DNA from: Sphingomonas suaedae
GTDB taxonomy: Bacteria; Pseudomonadota; Alphaproteobacteria; Sphingomonadales; Sphingomonadaceae
Assembly: GCF_007833215.1 (NCBI RefSeq)
Contig: NZ_CP042239.1
Location: 1,550,001 to 1,614,000, forward strand
DNA: 64,000 nucleotides
Direction of reading: 5' to 3'
Positions within the stretch are counted from its first letter, which is position 1; each line of letters opens with the position of its first letter. Below, piece by piece: positions 37,222-45,205 of the stretch. The notes below the pieces were generated by a model. That model did not search any database, was not told where the DNA came from, and saw only the letters and a program-made list of their open reading frames with translations. Both the position numbers and the translations under genes were made by a program.

Positions 37222-38957
37222 TCGTCCACCCCCGCGCCGAGCGCTGCGGTCGCGGGCTTGGCCTTCGCGTCCGGCTCCCACAGCAGCGGGGTGAGGTCCG
37301 ACACATCGACGTCCCGGCGCTCGTCGGGTACGACGCCCAGCATCGCGCCGGTCCGCATCACCACGCGGTTGACGACGGGGGCGGCGGTCCAGCCTGCGGT
37401 GGACTGGCCCGCGGACTGTTCATTTCCAATCGGCGAATCGAGCATCACCAGCACCACATAGCGCGGTGCGTCCATCGGGAAAGCCGCTGCGAAGGTCGAG
37501 ACGTTCTTGTTGCGCTGATAACCGCCGCGTCCGGGCACTTCGGCGGTCCCGGTCTTGCCGCCGACGCGATAGCCCGGCGCATCGGCCTTGCTGCCCGTCC
37601 CGTGCGTCACGATCAGACGCAGCAACTGGCGCATCCGCGCGCTCGTCGCCTCCGAAATCACCCGCTGGCCCGCAGGCGCCTTGCCCGGCTCGACCTTCTG
37701 CAGCGTCGCCGGGCGCCATACGCCGCCATTGACCATCGCGGCATAGGCGCTGGCGAGATGCAGCGGGGTGACCGCGATGCCATGGCCATAGGCGGTGGTC
37801 ATCACCGTGGTGCGCGCCCAATATTGCGGCCATAGCGGCTTGGCGGCGCCGTTCAGCTCGATCGGCATCCGGTCGTGAAAGCCCAGCCGCTGGAACATCG
37901 CCGCCATCCGGTCCTTGCCCAGTTCGTCGGCGATCCGCGCGGTGGCGATGTTCGATGAATGGATCAGCGTCTCGGGAATGTTCAGCCAGCGCTTCTGCGC
38001 ATGGTCGTCGCGGATGCGAAACGCGCCGACCTGCAACGGCTGGGTCGCGTCATAGCGTTTGGACATGGATGGCGCGACGCCGCTCTCGATCGCGAACGCC
38101 ATGGTCAGCGGCTTGAAGGTCGATCCCAGCTCATAGACGCTCTGCGTCACATTGTTGCGGAAATGCTCGGGATTGGCGCCCTTGACGTTGTTCGGGTTGA
38201 AGGTCGGCAGCGAGGTCATCGCCATCACCTCGCCCGTCGCCACGTCCAGGATCACGCCTGCCGCGCCGCGCGCCTGAAAGCTGGTCATCGCCGCGCCCAG
38301 CTCGCTCTCCAGCGCCGCCTGCGCACGCAGGTCGATCGACAGCGCCACCGGCTGGCCGCGCCGCGCCGGATCGGTCAGCTGCTTGTTGAGGATCAGTTCG
38401 GCGCCGCTGATCCCCTGGCCGTCGAAATTGACAAAGCCCAGCGCGTGCGCGGCCAGCGTGGCCTGCGGATACAGCCGCTGCGGCTCGCGCGCGAACTCGA
38501 TCCCCGGCTCGCCCAGCGCATGGACCGCGGCGACGAGCTCGGGCACCGCGCGGCGCTTCAGATAGGTGAACTTGGCGTCGCTGTTCAGCATCTTGGCATA
38601 GTCGGCCGCGCTATGGCCGGGCAGCGTCGCGGCCAGCATCTGTGCCAGCTGCGCCTTGTCGCCGATCACCTTGCCGGGCCGCACCCCGATCGACCAGGCG
38701 TCGATCGTCCGGGCGAGCGGCGCCCCGTTGCGGTCGACCAGGTCGCCGCGCAGCGGCACCAGCATCGCGTTTACGCTCGTCGCCTGGGCCGGCTCGGCCA
38801 TCACCGCGAGCAGCGCCAGTCGCGCGACGATTACGCAGATCGCGGCGGCGAACAACAGCGTCAGGATCATGAGCCGCACATGCGCGACCGCGATCGGCGA
38901 GGCGCGGTTGCCGTCGCGGGAGCGCAGTCGCGGCGCGGGGGCGACGAGGACGGTCAC
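37218..38957 (-). CDS. ftsI: Septal transpeptidase FtsI (PBP3)
   Basis: Cross-links septal peptidoglycan together with FtsW. The 579-residue class B PBP has one N-terminal membrane helix (about 30-52), a pedestal domain and penicillin-binding motifs STFK (279-282), SSN in HSSNIATARI, and KTG in GGKTGTAEVPG. It overlaps murE and ftsL by four bases each. Confidence 0.97.
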   Translation of the reverse strand: MTVLVAPAPRLRSRDGNRASPIAVAHVRLMILTLLFAAAICVIVARLALLAVMAEPAQATSVNAMLVPLRGDLVDRNGAPLARTIDAWSIGVRPGKVIGDKAQLAQMLAATLPGHSAADYAKMLNSDAKFTYLKRRAVPELVAAVHALGEPGIEFAREPQRLYPQATLAAHALGFVNFDGQGISGAELILNKQLTDPARRGQPVALSIDLRAQAALESELGAAMTSFQARGAAGVILDVATGEVMAMTSLPTFNPNNVKGANPEHFRNNVTQSVYELGSTFKPLTMAFAIESGVAPSMSKRYDATQPLQVGAFRIRDDHAQKRWLNIPETLIHSSNIATARIADELGKDRMAAMFQRLGFHDRMPIELNGAAKPLWPQYWARTTVMTTAYGHGIAVTPLHLASAYAAMVNGGVWRPATLQKVEPGKAPAGQRVISEATSARMRQLLRLIVTHGTGSKADAPGYRVGGKTGTAEVPGRGGYQRNKNVSTFAAAFPMDAPRYVVLVMLDSPIGNEQSAGQSTAGWTAAPVVNRVVMRTGAMLGVVPDERRDVDVSDLTPLLWEPDAKAKPATAALGAGVDE

Positions 38958-39559
38958 CGGATTTTCTTGGCCTCCGCGCGCACGCCCTGCATCAGGTCGC
39001 CAAAGCTCGAATCCTTGAGCAGCTTGCGGTCGAGCATCGCCACCGCCTCGTCCTTCGCAGCCCGCGCCGGTGCCGCGACGGCGGCGGCGAGCTTTTCGGG
39101 ACGCGGGGCGGCGGCTTCCGCACTGGCGGTCGCGACGGCAGCGGCGGGCTTGGGCGCGGGCGCAGCGACGACCGCGTCCGATGCGGTCCGCGCGGCTCCC
39201 GCGACGACATCGGGCATCCCCTGCGGCACGATCATCGCGGCATAGCGCTCGGCCATGCCGTCGCCCTCCATCGGGCGCAGCGCGGCCAGCTCGGTATCGC
39301 TCGCCAGGAACTGGCGCGGGGTCGGCGCGGTGTAGCGCATCACCTCCCCGTTCCAGCGCTCGAGCTGGGCCAGATTGGCGCGCGTGTCGAATTCGGTCTC
39401 CAGCCCGCGAATATCCTTGCGCGCCTTTGCGATCGCACGCTCGACGGCCTCGACCTTCGACCGCTCGGCTGCGACCTGCGACGACACCAGGTAACAGGCG
39501 GGGGCCACGACCACGCCGGTCAGGAACCAGCCGAACCCGTTCAACGCCTTGATTGCCAC
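38954..39559 (-). CDS. ftsL: FtsL-like divisome protein with long alanine-rich tail
   Basis: The position between rsmH and ftsI, an N-terminal membrane helix (about 10-30) and a following coiled coil (AERSKVEAVERAIAKARKDI) identify FtsL. At 201 residues it is about twice the usual length because of a C-terminal Ala/Pro-rich extension (about 110-170) ending in a charged segment. FtsL scaffolds FtsB/FtsQ and activates FtsWI. The extension's role is unknown. Confidence 0.85.
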   Translation of the reverse strand: MAIKALNGFGWFLTGVVVAPACYLVSSQVAAERSKVEAVERAIAKARKDIRGLETEFDTRANLAQLERWNGEVMRYTAPTPRQFLASDTELAALRPMEGDGMAERYAAMIVPQGMPDVVAGAARTASDAVVAAPAPKPAAAVATASAEAAAPRPEKLAAAVAAPARAAKDEAVAMLDRKLLKDSSFGDLMQGVRAEAKKIR

Positions 39560-39578
39560 CTTCGCCTCCCTGCTCTCG

Positions 39579-40541
39579 TCACTGCCACGCCGGTGCCGCG
39601 GTACGGCGGGCGACGCGCAACGTCGCCGACCGTGCCCGCGGGTTCACCGCAATCTCGTCCTCGCTCGGCCGCACCGCTTTCGCGGGGAGCTCGAAGCTCG
39701 GTGCCTGCGCCGCCGTCACCGCCGGGCGATGCCGCGATCCCGCCGGCTCGCTCCCGCTGCGCTCGCGCAGGAATTTCTTGACCATCCGGTCCTCCAGGCT
39801 GTGGAACGTCACCACCGCCAGCCGCCCGCCGGGCTTCAGCGCCCGCTCGGCCGCAGCCAGCCCTTCCTCGAGCTCGTCGAGCTCGCGGTTGAGGTGGATC
39901 CGGATCGCCTGGAAGGTCCTTGTGGCCGGGTCCTTCTTCTCGTGCGGGCGGTAGCCGAGCGCTCGCCGCACCACATTGGCCAGGTCCCCGGTGCGCGCAT
40001 GGGGCCGTGCCTTGATGATGGCTTGTGCCACACGTCGGGCCTGTTTTTCTTCCCCGTAATTCCGCAATATCATGGTTAAATCAGACTCACTGATTTCGTT
40101 AACCAATTCGGCCGCAGTCATCCCCGACTGGTCCATCCGCATGTCCAGCGGGCCGTCGCTCTGGAAGCTGAATCCCCGCTCCGCCTGGTCGAGCTGCATC
40201 GACGACACGCCGATATCCAGCGTCACGCCATCGACCGGCCCCAGCCCCCGAATTTCCAGCTCACGGTCCATCGCGGAAAAGGGCGCCTGGATCAGGGTCA
40301 GCCGGTTTTCGCTTTCTGCCACAAGGGCTTGGCCGCCTTCGATCGCGCTTGGGTCGCGGTCGAAGGCGGCCACCTCGGCGCCCCGCTCGAGGAACGCGCG
40401 TGTATAGCCGCCGGCGCCGAACGTGGCGTCGACATGCCGCTCGCCGGGCTGGATGGCGAGGCCATCGAGCACCGCGGCAAGCAGCACCGGAACATGTGGG
40501 CGATCCTGGTTAACGGCGTCGTGGACCAAGGGTGCGCTCAC
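39579..40541 (-). CDS. rsmH: 16S rRNA (cytosine-1402-N4)-methyltransferase RsmH
   Basis: Methylates C1402 of 16S rRNA with RsmI. The GTG at 40541 overlaps the mraZ stop codon and gives 320 residues. SAM-binding motif [33 protein letters not shown] and [11 protein letters not shown] are family hallmarks. Second gene of the dcw cluster. Confidence 0.96.
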   Translation of the reverse strand: MSAPLVHDAVNQDRPHVPVLLAAVLDGLAIQPGERHVDATFGAGGYTRAFLERGAEVAAFDRDPSAIEGGQALVAESENRLTLIQAPFSAMDRELEIRGLGPVDGVTLDIGVSSMQLDQAERGFSFQSDGPLDMRMDQSGMTAAELVNEISESDLTMILRNYGEEKQARRVAQAIIKARPHARTGDLANVVRRALGYRPHEKKDPATRTFQAIRIHLNRELDELEEGLAAAERALKPGGRLAVVTFHSLEDRMVKKFLRERSGSEPAGSRHRPAVTAAQAPSFELPAKAVRPSEDEIAVNPRARSATLRVARRTAAPAWQ

Positions 40542-41047
40542 AGCACCACCCCCTTCTCTTCCAGGCTGAAGCGGCACGCCGTCTTCAGCTTTTCGGAGAT
40601 CGACGGATTGTCGAGCAGCGTCTTGGGATTCCAGATCTCGATCATCGCGCCCACACCGACGAAAAAGGCGTAGGAGGATTTGGGAATGCCGCCGATCCGG
40701 CCGAGGATGCCCGGCATCACGAAGCGGCCCGAAGGATCGAAGGCGATATTCTCGCTCGTCCCCACGCCGTCGCGCCAGATGTTGAAATCGACCTGCCCGC
40801 GATCGCCCGCAAATTCGAGCGCGCGCGCGTCCAGCCGCTCCATCATCGCGTCGAAATAGGGCTCGTCATAGGCGACCAGGCATTCGTCGGTCTCGTGCGT
40901 GGCGAGGATCGCGACGCGCGCTTCCTTGCTGTCGGTCGGGTGGCCGCTGTTCTTCTCCAGCGCGGCGCGCAGGGCCGAGGGGATGGCGACACGACCCTTG
41001 TCGTCCACCATCTGCAACCCCACGCCTCTGTAGCCGCTCCGTGCCAC
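40538..41047 (-). CDS. mraZ: Transcriptional regulator MraZ
   Basis: MraZ is an AbrB-like protein that represses the dcw operon. The GTG at 41047 preceded by GGGGCGAG gives 169 residues with two SpoVT/AbrB-like halves, including [17 protein letters not shown] and [18 protein letters not shown]. It heads the dcw cluster. A three-decamer operator lies 160 bases upstream. Confidence 0.93.
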   Translation of the reverse strand: MARSGYRGVGLQMVDDKGRVAIPSALRAALEKNSGHPTDSKEARVAILATHETDECLVAYDEPYFDAMMERLDARALEFAGDRGQVDFNIWRDGVGTSENIAFDPSGRFVMPGILGRIGGIPKSSYAFFVGVGAMIEIWNPKTLLDNPSISEKLKTACRFSLEEKGVVL

Positions 41048-41149
41048 GCTCGCCCCTTTTTGAGGGCAAACCTTCCCCGCCTCCGAAGGCGTGCCATCGC
41101 ACGCGCCCGGACCCATGACGGCCGACGATAAAGGTTTCCCTGTGTACCG

Positions 41150-41180
41150 CTGGCCTATCGCAAGCGGTCCAGGTTTTCAA
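41150..41180 (-). promoter_or_regulatory. Candidate sigma-70 promoter of the dcw operon
   Basis: On the minus strand TTGAAA (41180-41175) is followed after 16-17 bases by GATAGG/ATAGGC. The -10 is weak. It lies between the MraZ operator and mraZ, as expected. Confidence 0.4.
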
Positions 41181-41207
41181 TGCCTCTACTCGGGATTCCG
41201 CGGTAAA

Positions 41208-41237
41208 ATGCCCCACTTGGCACCACTTCCTACCGCT
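41208..41237 (-). promoter_or_regulatory. MraZ operator: three tandem decamers
   Basis: Read on the minus strand: AGCGGTAGGA, AGTGGTGCCA, AGTGGGGCAT, three head-to-tail 10-bp repeats with a GTGG(G/T)-type core, the pattern bound by MraZ in other bacteria. It lies just upstream of the proposed -35 element. Confidence 0.65.
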
Positions 41238-41389
41238 GTATTCACTTCATTCGTTAAGTGACCACCTTATGTTCCAGCCCCTACGGACCGCGCAGGGCGG
41301 CATTTCCCGCTCCGAACGGGTCAAAGGGGCGATGGTGGCGGGATTTCCCGGAAATTCCCGCGCGGACATGACCGGGATCGCCGCGAGTC

Positions 41390-41698
41390 TCATTTCGGCT
41401 CGGGGATCGGATAGGGGGTGATTTCCGGCGCCGGGGTTTCGGCGGTGCGCGGCGCGATGCCGAGTTCGGCGATCGGCTCGTCTTTCGGCGCGGCAGCGGT
41501 ATTCGTCACCACCCCGTCGGTCATGTTGGCGACCACGTCGGGCTTGGACGCCCCTTCGGCCACCACCGGCTCCTCATTGTCCGCCGATGTGAAGATCGCG
41601 CTCGCCACCCCGATCAGCAGCAGCACGGTGGCAAGCCCGGTCAATCCGACACGGACTCGCTGCATACTCGACTGTGGATCGGTGGGTAACGATTTCAT
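41390..41698 (-). CDS. Small membrane-anchored protein (102 aa)
   Basis: Start at 41698 (MKSLPTDPQSSMQRVRVGLT). One membrane helix (about 17-40, GLTGLATVLLLIGVASAIFT) is followed by an acidic, proline/threonine-rich periplasmic tail of about 60 residues. No family is recognised. It is upstream of mraZ on the same strand, separated by the operator region. Confidence 0.65.
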   Translation of the reverse strand: MKSLPTDPQSSMQRVRVGLTGLATVLLLIGVASAIFTSADNEEPVVAEGASKPDVVANMTDGVVTNTAAAPKDEPIAELGIAPRTAETPAPEITPYPIPEPK

Positions 41699-41760
41699 GG
41701 CTGTGGCATAAATGTAACGCCTTAACAGCCGATTGTCGAACGTCTGTTTGCTTCGGCTTC

Positions 41761-41842
41761 CGGCACCGGCCCGCTCCCCCACCCGGCCACCCATAGAATA
41801 TACTGTCGTTGGGTGGCCGGGTGGGGGAGCGGGCCGGTGCCG
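41761..41842. repeat. 33-bp perfect inverted repeat
   Basis: Arms 41761-41793 and 41810-41842 are perfect complements (outer end CGGCACCGGCCCGCTCCCCC) with a 16-base loop. It lies between cysK and the 102-residue gene and probably ends cysK transcripts. A relative with an inserted inner hairpin lies at 61870-61983. Confidence 0.9.
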
Positions 41843-41851
41843 CCTACCCTT

Positions 41852-42841
41852 TCAGACGTCCAGCCACTCGGGCACAGCCAGTCCTTTGAGTCGCAGCCAC
41901 TCCGCATTGTACAGCGTTGAAAGATACCGGAATCCCGTATCGCACAGGATCGTCGCGACCCGCGCATCCGGCCCGAGCTCGCGCCCCAGCCGCACCGCAC
42001 CCGCGACGTTGATCCCCGAGGACAGCCCCAGGCACAGCCCTTCCTCGGCCAGCAAGCGGCGGACCCACTCCATCCCCTCTTCGTCCGAGATGCGGAACTG
42101 CGTATCGATCGGCGCACCCTCCAGGTTCGCGGTGATCCGCCCCTGCCCGATGCCCTCGGCGACCGACGATCCCTCGGCCTTCAGCTCGCCATGCGCATAG
42201 TAATTATAGAGCGCCGCCCCATGCGGATCGCTCAGCGCGATGCGGACCTTCTCGTCCTTCTCCTTGAGGCCAAGGCCTACGCCCGCAATCGTCCCGCCCG
42301 TCCCCGCGGCACAGGTAAAGCCGTCGATCCGACCCTCCATCTGCGTCCAGATTTCCTCGGCGGTGCCCACGATATGCGCGCGGCGATTGGCGATATTGTC
42401 GAACTGGTTCGCCCAGATCGCGTTCGGCGTCTCCTCCGCGATACGGCGCGAGGTGTGCACGAAATGCCCGGGGTTCGAATAGGGCGCCGCCGGCACCAGC
42501 ACCAGCTCGGCCCCCAGCGCGCGCAGCGTATCCATCTTCTCGCGGCTCTGCGTCTCGGGCATCACGATGATCGTCTTGTAGCCCTTGGCATTCGCCACCA
42601 GCGCCAGGCCGATCCCGGTATTCCCCGCCGTCCCCTCGACGATCGTGCCACCCGGCTCGATCAGCCCGCGTTCCTCGGCATCCTCGACGATGAACAGCGC
42701 CGCGCGATCTTTCACGCTCGCCCCCGGATTGGCGAATTCGCACTTGCCGAAAATATCGCATCCCGCCGCCGCGCTCGGCCCTTTCAGCCGCACAAGGGGG
42801 GTGTTTCCGATCAGCGCGATCGTATCATTTGCTACCTGCAT
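41852..42841 (-). CDS. cysK: Cysteine synthase A (O-acetylserine sulfhydrylase)
   Basis: A PLP enzyme that makes cysteine from O-acetylserine and sulfide. The 329-residue product has DTIALIGNTPLVRL, the PLP lysine in NPGASVKDRAALF, the PLP-phosphate loop EGTAGNTGIGLALVA and TGGTIAGVG. The ATG at 42841 (MQVANDT) is family-like. A beta-synthase relative cannot be excluded. Confidence 0.9.
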   Translation of the reverse strand: MQVANDTIALIGNTPLVRLKGPSAAAGCDIFGKCEFANPGASVKDRAALFIVEDAEERGLIEPGGTIVEGTAGNTGIGLALVANAKGYKTIIVMPETQSREKMDTLRALGAELVLVPAAPYSNPGHFVHTSRRIAEETPNAIWANQFDNIANRRAHIVGTAEEIWTQMEGRIDGFTCAAGTGGTIAGVGLGLKEKDEKVRIALSDPHGAALYNYYAHGELKAEGSSVAEGIGQGRITANLEGAPIDTQFRISDEEGMEWVRRLLAEEGLCLGLSSGINVAGAVRLGRELGPDARVATILCDTGFRYLSTLYNAEWLRLKGLAVPEWLDV

Positions 42842-42975
42842 GGCCGGACCATAGGCACGCCCCCGTCCGCCCCGCAAGCAAGCGAAACTATGCCGCCGCC
42901 GCTCGGGACTTGCCCCTGCCCGCCGCTGGCAGCTTCACCCCACCTATGGTAGAAAGCCGCAAGCCGGAGGTAGAA

Positions 42976-43242
42976 ATGGGCGCGCAACTCAACATCAAGG
43001 ATGCCGAGACGGTCGAACTGGCCCGCGATCTCGCCCGACAGCTCGGCAAGAGCGTGACCGAGACGATCAAGGAAGCACTCGAAGAGAAAGCCCGCAAACG
43101 CGAGGCCGAGATCGAGGAAAAGATCGCCGCGGTGCGGGAGATCAGTCGGCAGTTTCGCGCCGAAATGCCGCCCGAATGGCATGGCAAGACGTCAAAGGAG
43201 ATCATGGACGAAATCTATGACGAGGATGGCCTTCCAAAATGA
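42976..43242 (+). CDS. vapB: VapB-type antitoxin (88 aa)
   Basis: GGAGG at 42966-42970 precedes the ATG at 42976. The 88-residue product starts MGAQLNIKDAETVELARDLA, typical of Rv0623/PSK-type antitoxins that pair with PIN toxins, followed by a charged helix (EKARKREAEIEEKIAAVREI) and a toxin-blocking tail. The stop overlaps the vapC start by four bases. Confidence 0.88.
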   Translation: MGAQLNIKDAETVELARDLARQLGKSVTETIKEALEEKARKREAEIEEKIAAVREISRQFRAEMPPEWHGKTSKEIMDEIYDEDGLPK

Positions 43243-43628
43243 TCGTCGACACGTCGGCGATCATTGCGATCCTGATTGGTGAACCAGATCAGGACGCACT
43301 GGCACGTATCCTCGCTCTGGCCCCCTCTCGGCAGATGTCGGCGGGCAGCTGGGTCGAACTGGAAGTGGTGCTGTCGCGACGTCGCGACCGCAACCTTCGC
43401 CCCCGTCTCGACGCGCTCCTGAAATTGTTTCCCGTCGACATCGCCCCGGTCACCGCCGAGCAGGCTGAGGTCGGAGCGACCGCCTATCGCACATTCGGCA
43501 AGGGCAACCACCCCGCCCGCCTCAATTTCGGCGACTGTTTCGCCTACGCTCTCGCCAGGACGACCGGCCAGCCCCTGCTCTTCAAGGGCGATGATTTCAT
43601 CCACACCGACATCGTCCCCGCCGCGTGA
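43239..43628 (+). CDS. vapC: VapC-type PIN-domain ribonuclease toxin
   Basis: The 129-residue product starts MIVDTSAIIAILIGEPD with catalytic D4, a central acidic residue in SWVELEVVL and the NFGDCFAYALA motif with late aspartate, so the PIN active site looks intact. It is translationally coupled to vapB and, by another 4-bp overlap, to the downstream DNA glycosylase gene. Confidence 0.9.
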   Translation: MIVDTSAIIAILIGEPDQDALARILALAPSRQMSAGSWVELEVVLSRRRDRNLRPRLDALLKLFPVDIAPVTAEQAEVGATAYRTFGKGNHPARLNFGDCFAYALARTTGQPLLFKGDDFIHTDIVPAA

Positions 43629-44125
43629 CCCGCAAGGCCAGCTTCCCGCCCATCACCGATGCGCGCACCCGCCTGCTCATCTGCGGCAGCCTCCCCGGCG
43701 ACCGCAGCCTCGCTGCGCGCGAATATTACGCCCACCCCCAGAACCAGTTCTGGCGCCTGATCGCCGCGGTGATCGACCGCGAAGACCTCCCCGCTCTGCC
43801 CTATGAACCCCGCCTCGCCGCGCTGCGCGACGCGCGCATCGGCCTGTGGGATGCGGTCGCCAGCGCCACGCGCGCCGGCAGCAGCGACGCCGCCATCGCC
43901 GCGGTCGAGGCCAACGACCTCGCCACCCTCGCCGCCAGCCTGCCCGACCTGCGCGCCATCGCCTTCAACGGCGCCACCGCCCACCGCCTCGGCCTGCGCC
44001 AGCTTGGCGACGCGGCATCGCGCTGGACGATCCACGCCCTTCCCTCCTCCAGCCCGCTGCACACGATCGGCCTCGCGGCAAAGCTCCCGGCATGGCTGGA
44101 GTTGCGACAGGCATTGGCCGCCTAA
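43625..44125 (+). CDS. DNA-deoxyinosine/uracil glycosylase-superfamily protein
   Basis: The 166-residue product (GTG start in the vapC stop) has the UDG-superfamily motif A ICGSLPGDRSLAAREYY followed by AHPQNQFWRLI and a late motif LPSSSPLH. The family includes hypoxanthine- or uracil-DNA glycosylases of base-excision repair. Overlap with vapC suggests coupled translation, unusual for a repair gene. Confidence 0.8.
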   Translation: MTRKASFPPITDARTRLLICGSLPGDRSLAAREYYAHPQNQFWRLIAAVIDREDLPALPYEPRLAALRDARIGLWDAVASATRAGSSDAAIAAVEANDLATLAASLPDLRAIAFNGATAHRLGLRQLGDAASRWTIHALPSSSPLHTIGLAAKLPAWLELRQALAA

Positions 44126-44126
44126 A

Positions 44127-44180
44127 TCCTCCCCGGCACGGGGAGGGGGACCGCCGCGAAGCGGTGGTGGAGGGGGCGCG
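44127..44180. repeat. Fragment of the dispersed intergenic repeat
   Basis: ATCCTCCCCGGCACGGGGAG and CGCGAAGCGGTGGTGGAGGG resemble one end of the repeats at 9131-9299 and 18768-18933. The rest of the unit is missing. Confidence 0.7.
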
Positions 44181-44257
44181 AGGCAATGGACCCACGCGGC
44201 AACAAACGGGGCGTCCCTCGCCGCAGGAAGGATCAGACGCCCGACAGGCGCCTCGCC

Positions 44258-44626
44258 TTACTTCCGCGCCTTGCGCGCCGCATAGCGGGCATCGCGCGCC
44301 GCCTTCATCTCCGCCGCGCTCGGCGGGGCCAGCCGCGCAGCCTTCAGCGCTGCGGCTTCGGCTGCGGCAGCCTCCTCCGCCTCGCGCTTCACCCGCGCCG
44401 CCTCCGCCAGCGCCGCCTTTTCGGCCTTCGCCTTCGCGATCGCCTCGGCCTTCGCCGCGCGCGCCTCGGCCTGCGCCTTCTCCTTGGCCTCGGCCGCCTC
44501 GCGCCGCGCCTGCGCGACCGCCGGATCGATCGGCGGCTTGGCCTTCAGCTTGGCGAGCGCCTTCTCCCTGGCCTTTGCGGCCAGCGCGGTGCGTTCCTGA
44601 AACGAAGGTTCTTTATATGACGGCAC
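44258..44626 (-). CDS. DUF6481-like Ala/Lys/Glu-rich protein (122 aa)
   Basis: GTG at 44626 preceded by AAGGAA gives 122 residues. The N-terminus (MPSYKEPSFQERTALAAKAR) resembles DUF6481 proteins. The rest is one long charged alanine-rich helix ending ARDARYAARKARK. A strong sigma-70 promoter lies upstream. Function is unknown; nucleic-acid binding is possible from the basic ends. Confidence 0.7.
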   Translation of the reverse strand: MPSYKEPSFQERTALAAKAREKALAKLKAKPPIDPAVAQARREAAEAKEKAQAEARAAKAEAIAKAKAEKAALAEAARVKREAEEAAAAEAAALKAARLAPPSAAEMKAARDARYAARKARK

Positions 44627-44732
44627 GTATGTTCCTTGAAAAAACGAACGGATTGCCCCGACCCGGACGATGCAGCCATTAACGGCGTCAGCATCGGCCC
44701 TGTGGCGAACACCATGGCAAAAGGAGATCGCC

Positions 44733-44762
44733 ATTATAGTCCGTTCAAGCGCCAGGTTTCAA
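44733..44762 (-). promoter_or_regulatory. Sigma-70 promoter for the DUF6481-like gene
   Basis: On the minus strand TTGAAA (44762-44757), an 18-base spacer and a perfect TATAAT (44738-44733). The transcript would have a leader of about 100 bases before the GTG at 44626. Confidence 0.6.
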
Positions 44763-44886
44763 TCCACGTTCCCGTTACACCACGCATTGGCGATCCCTGC
44801 GTCCGTCGCCGCAGTTGCAATGCAACGCGCCGCTTTCTAGGCACGCCCGTGCAACACATCATATCTATGACCGAACGGAACACGCC

Positions 44887-45174
44887 ATGCCGGGGTTACA
44901 ATTGCAAAACCGTGTCGTCGTAAACCCCGCAGTTCTGTCGACCGCGGTCGACGGTTCGGTCGTATTGATGGATATCGAATCGGGCCGCTATTTCGGCTTC
45001 GATCCGATTGCGACCGACATCTGGACCGCAATTGCCCAGCCCTGCACGATCGACAGCCTGTGTCAGGATCTGGCCGCGCGCTACGATGCGCCGATCGAAC
45101 AGATTCGGATCAGCGTTCTCGCCTTCCTCACCGACCTTCAGCGCAAGAAACTGATCGAGATTTCTCCGGAATGA
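44887..45174 (+). CDS. PqqD-like RiPP recognition element protein (lasso B1)
   Basis: The 95-residue product has the PqqD/RRE fold signature: NRVVVNPAVLSTAVDGSVVL then MDIESGRYFGFDPIATDIW and a C-terminal helix pair. RRE proteins bind the leader of RiPP precursors and present it to the modifying enzymes. It heads a cluster with a kinase, a cyclase and two precursors. No transglutaminase-like B2 protease is fused to it. Confidence 0.85.
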   Translation: MPGLQLQNRVVVNPAVLSTAVDGSVVLMDIESGRYFGFDPIATDIWTAIAQPCTIDSLCQDLAARYDAPIEQIRISVLAFLTDLQRKKLIEISPE

Positions 45175-45205
45175 CCCCGCCTATCCCCTCGGCGGCGGTG
45201 TCCGG

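Larger units (their letters stand above)
41048..41389. other. Gene-free region upstream of mraZ
   Basis: This 342-base stretch holds the dcw promoter, the MraZ operator (41208-41237) and a near-perfect 24-bp palindrome at 41338-41361 (GCGGGATTTCCCGGAAATTC core). No credible coding frame is visible. Confidence 0.7.

Noticed and set aside
44753..44770. GGTTTCAATCCACG resembles the end of type I CRISPR repeats.
   Set aside because: It occurs once, with no second repeat at spacer distance and no cas genes; it lies in the -35 region of a sigma-70 promoter.
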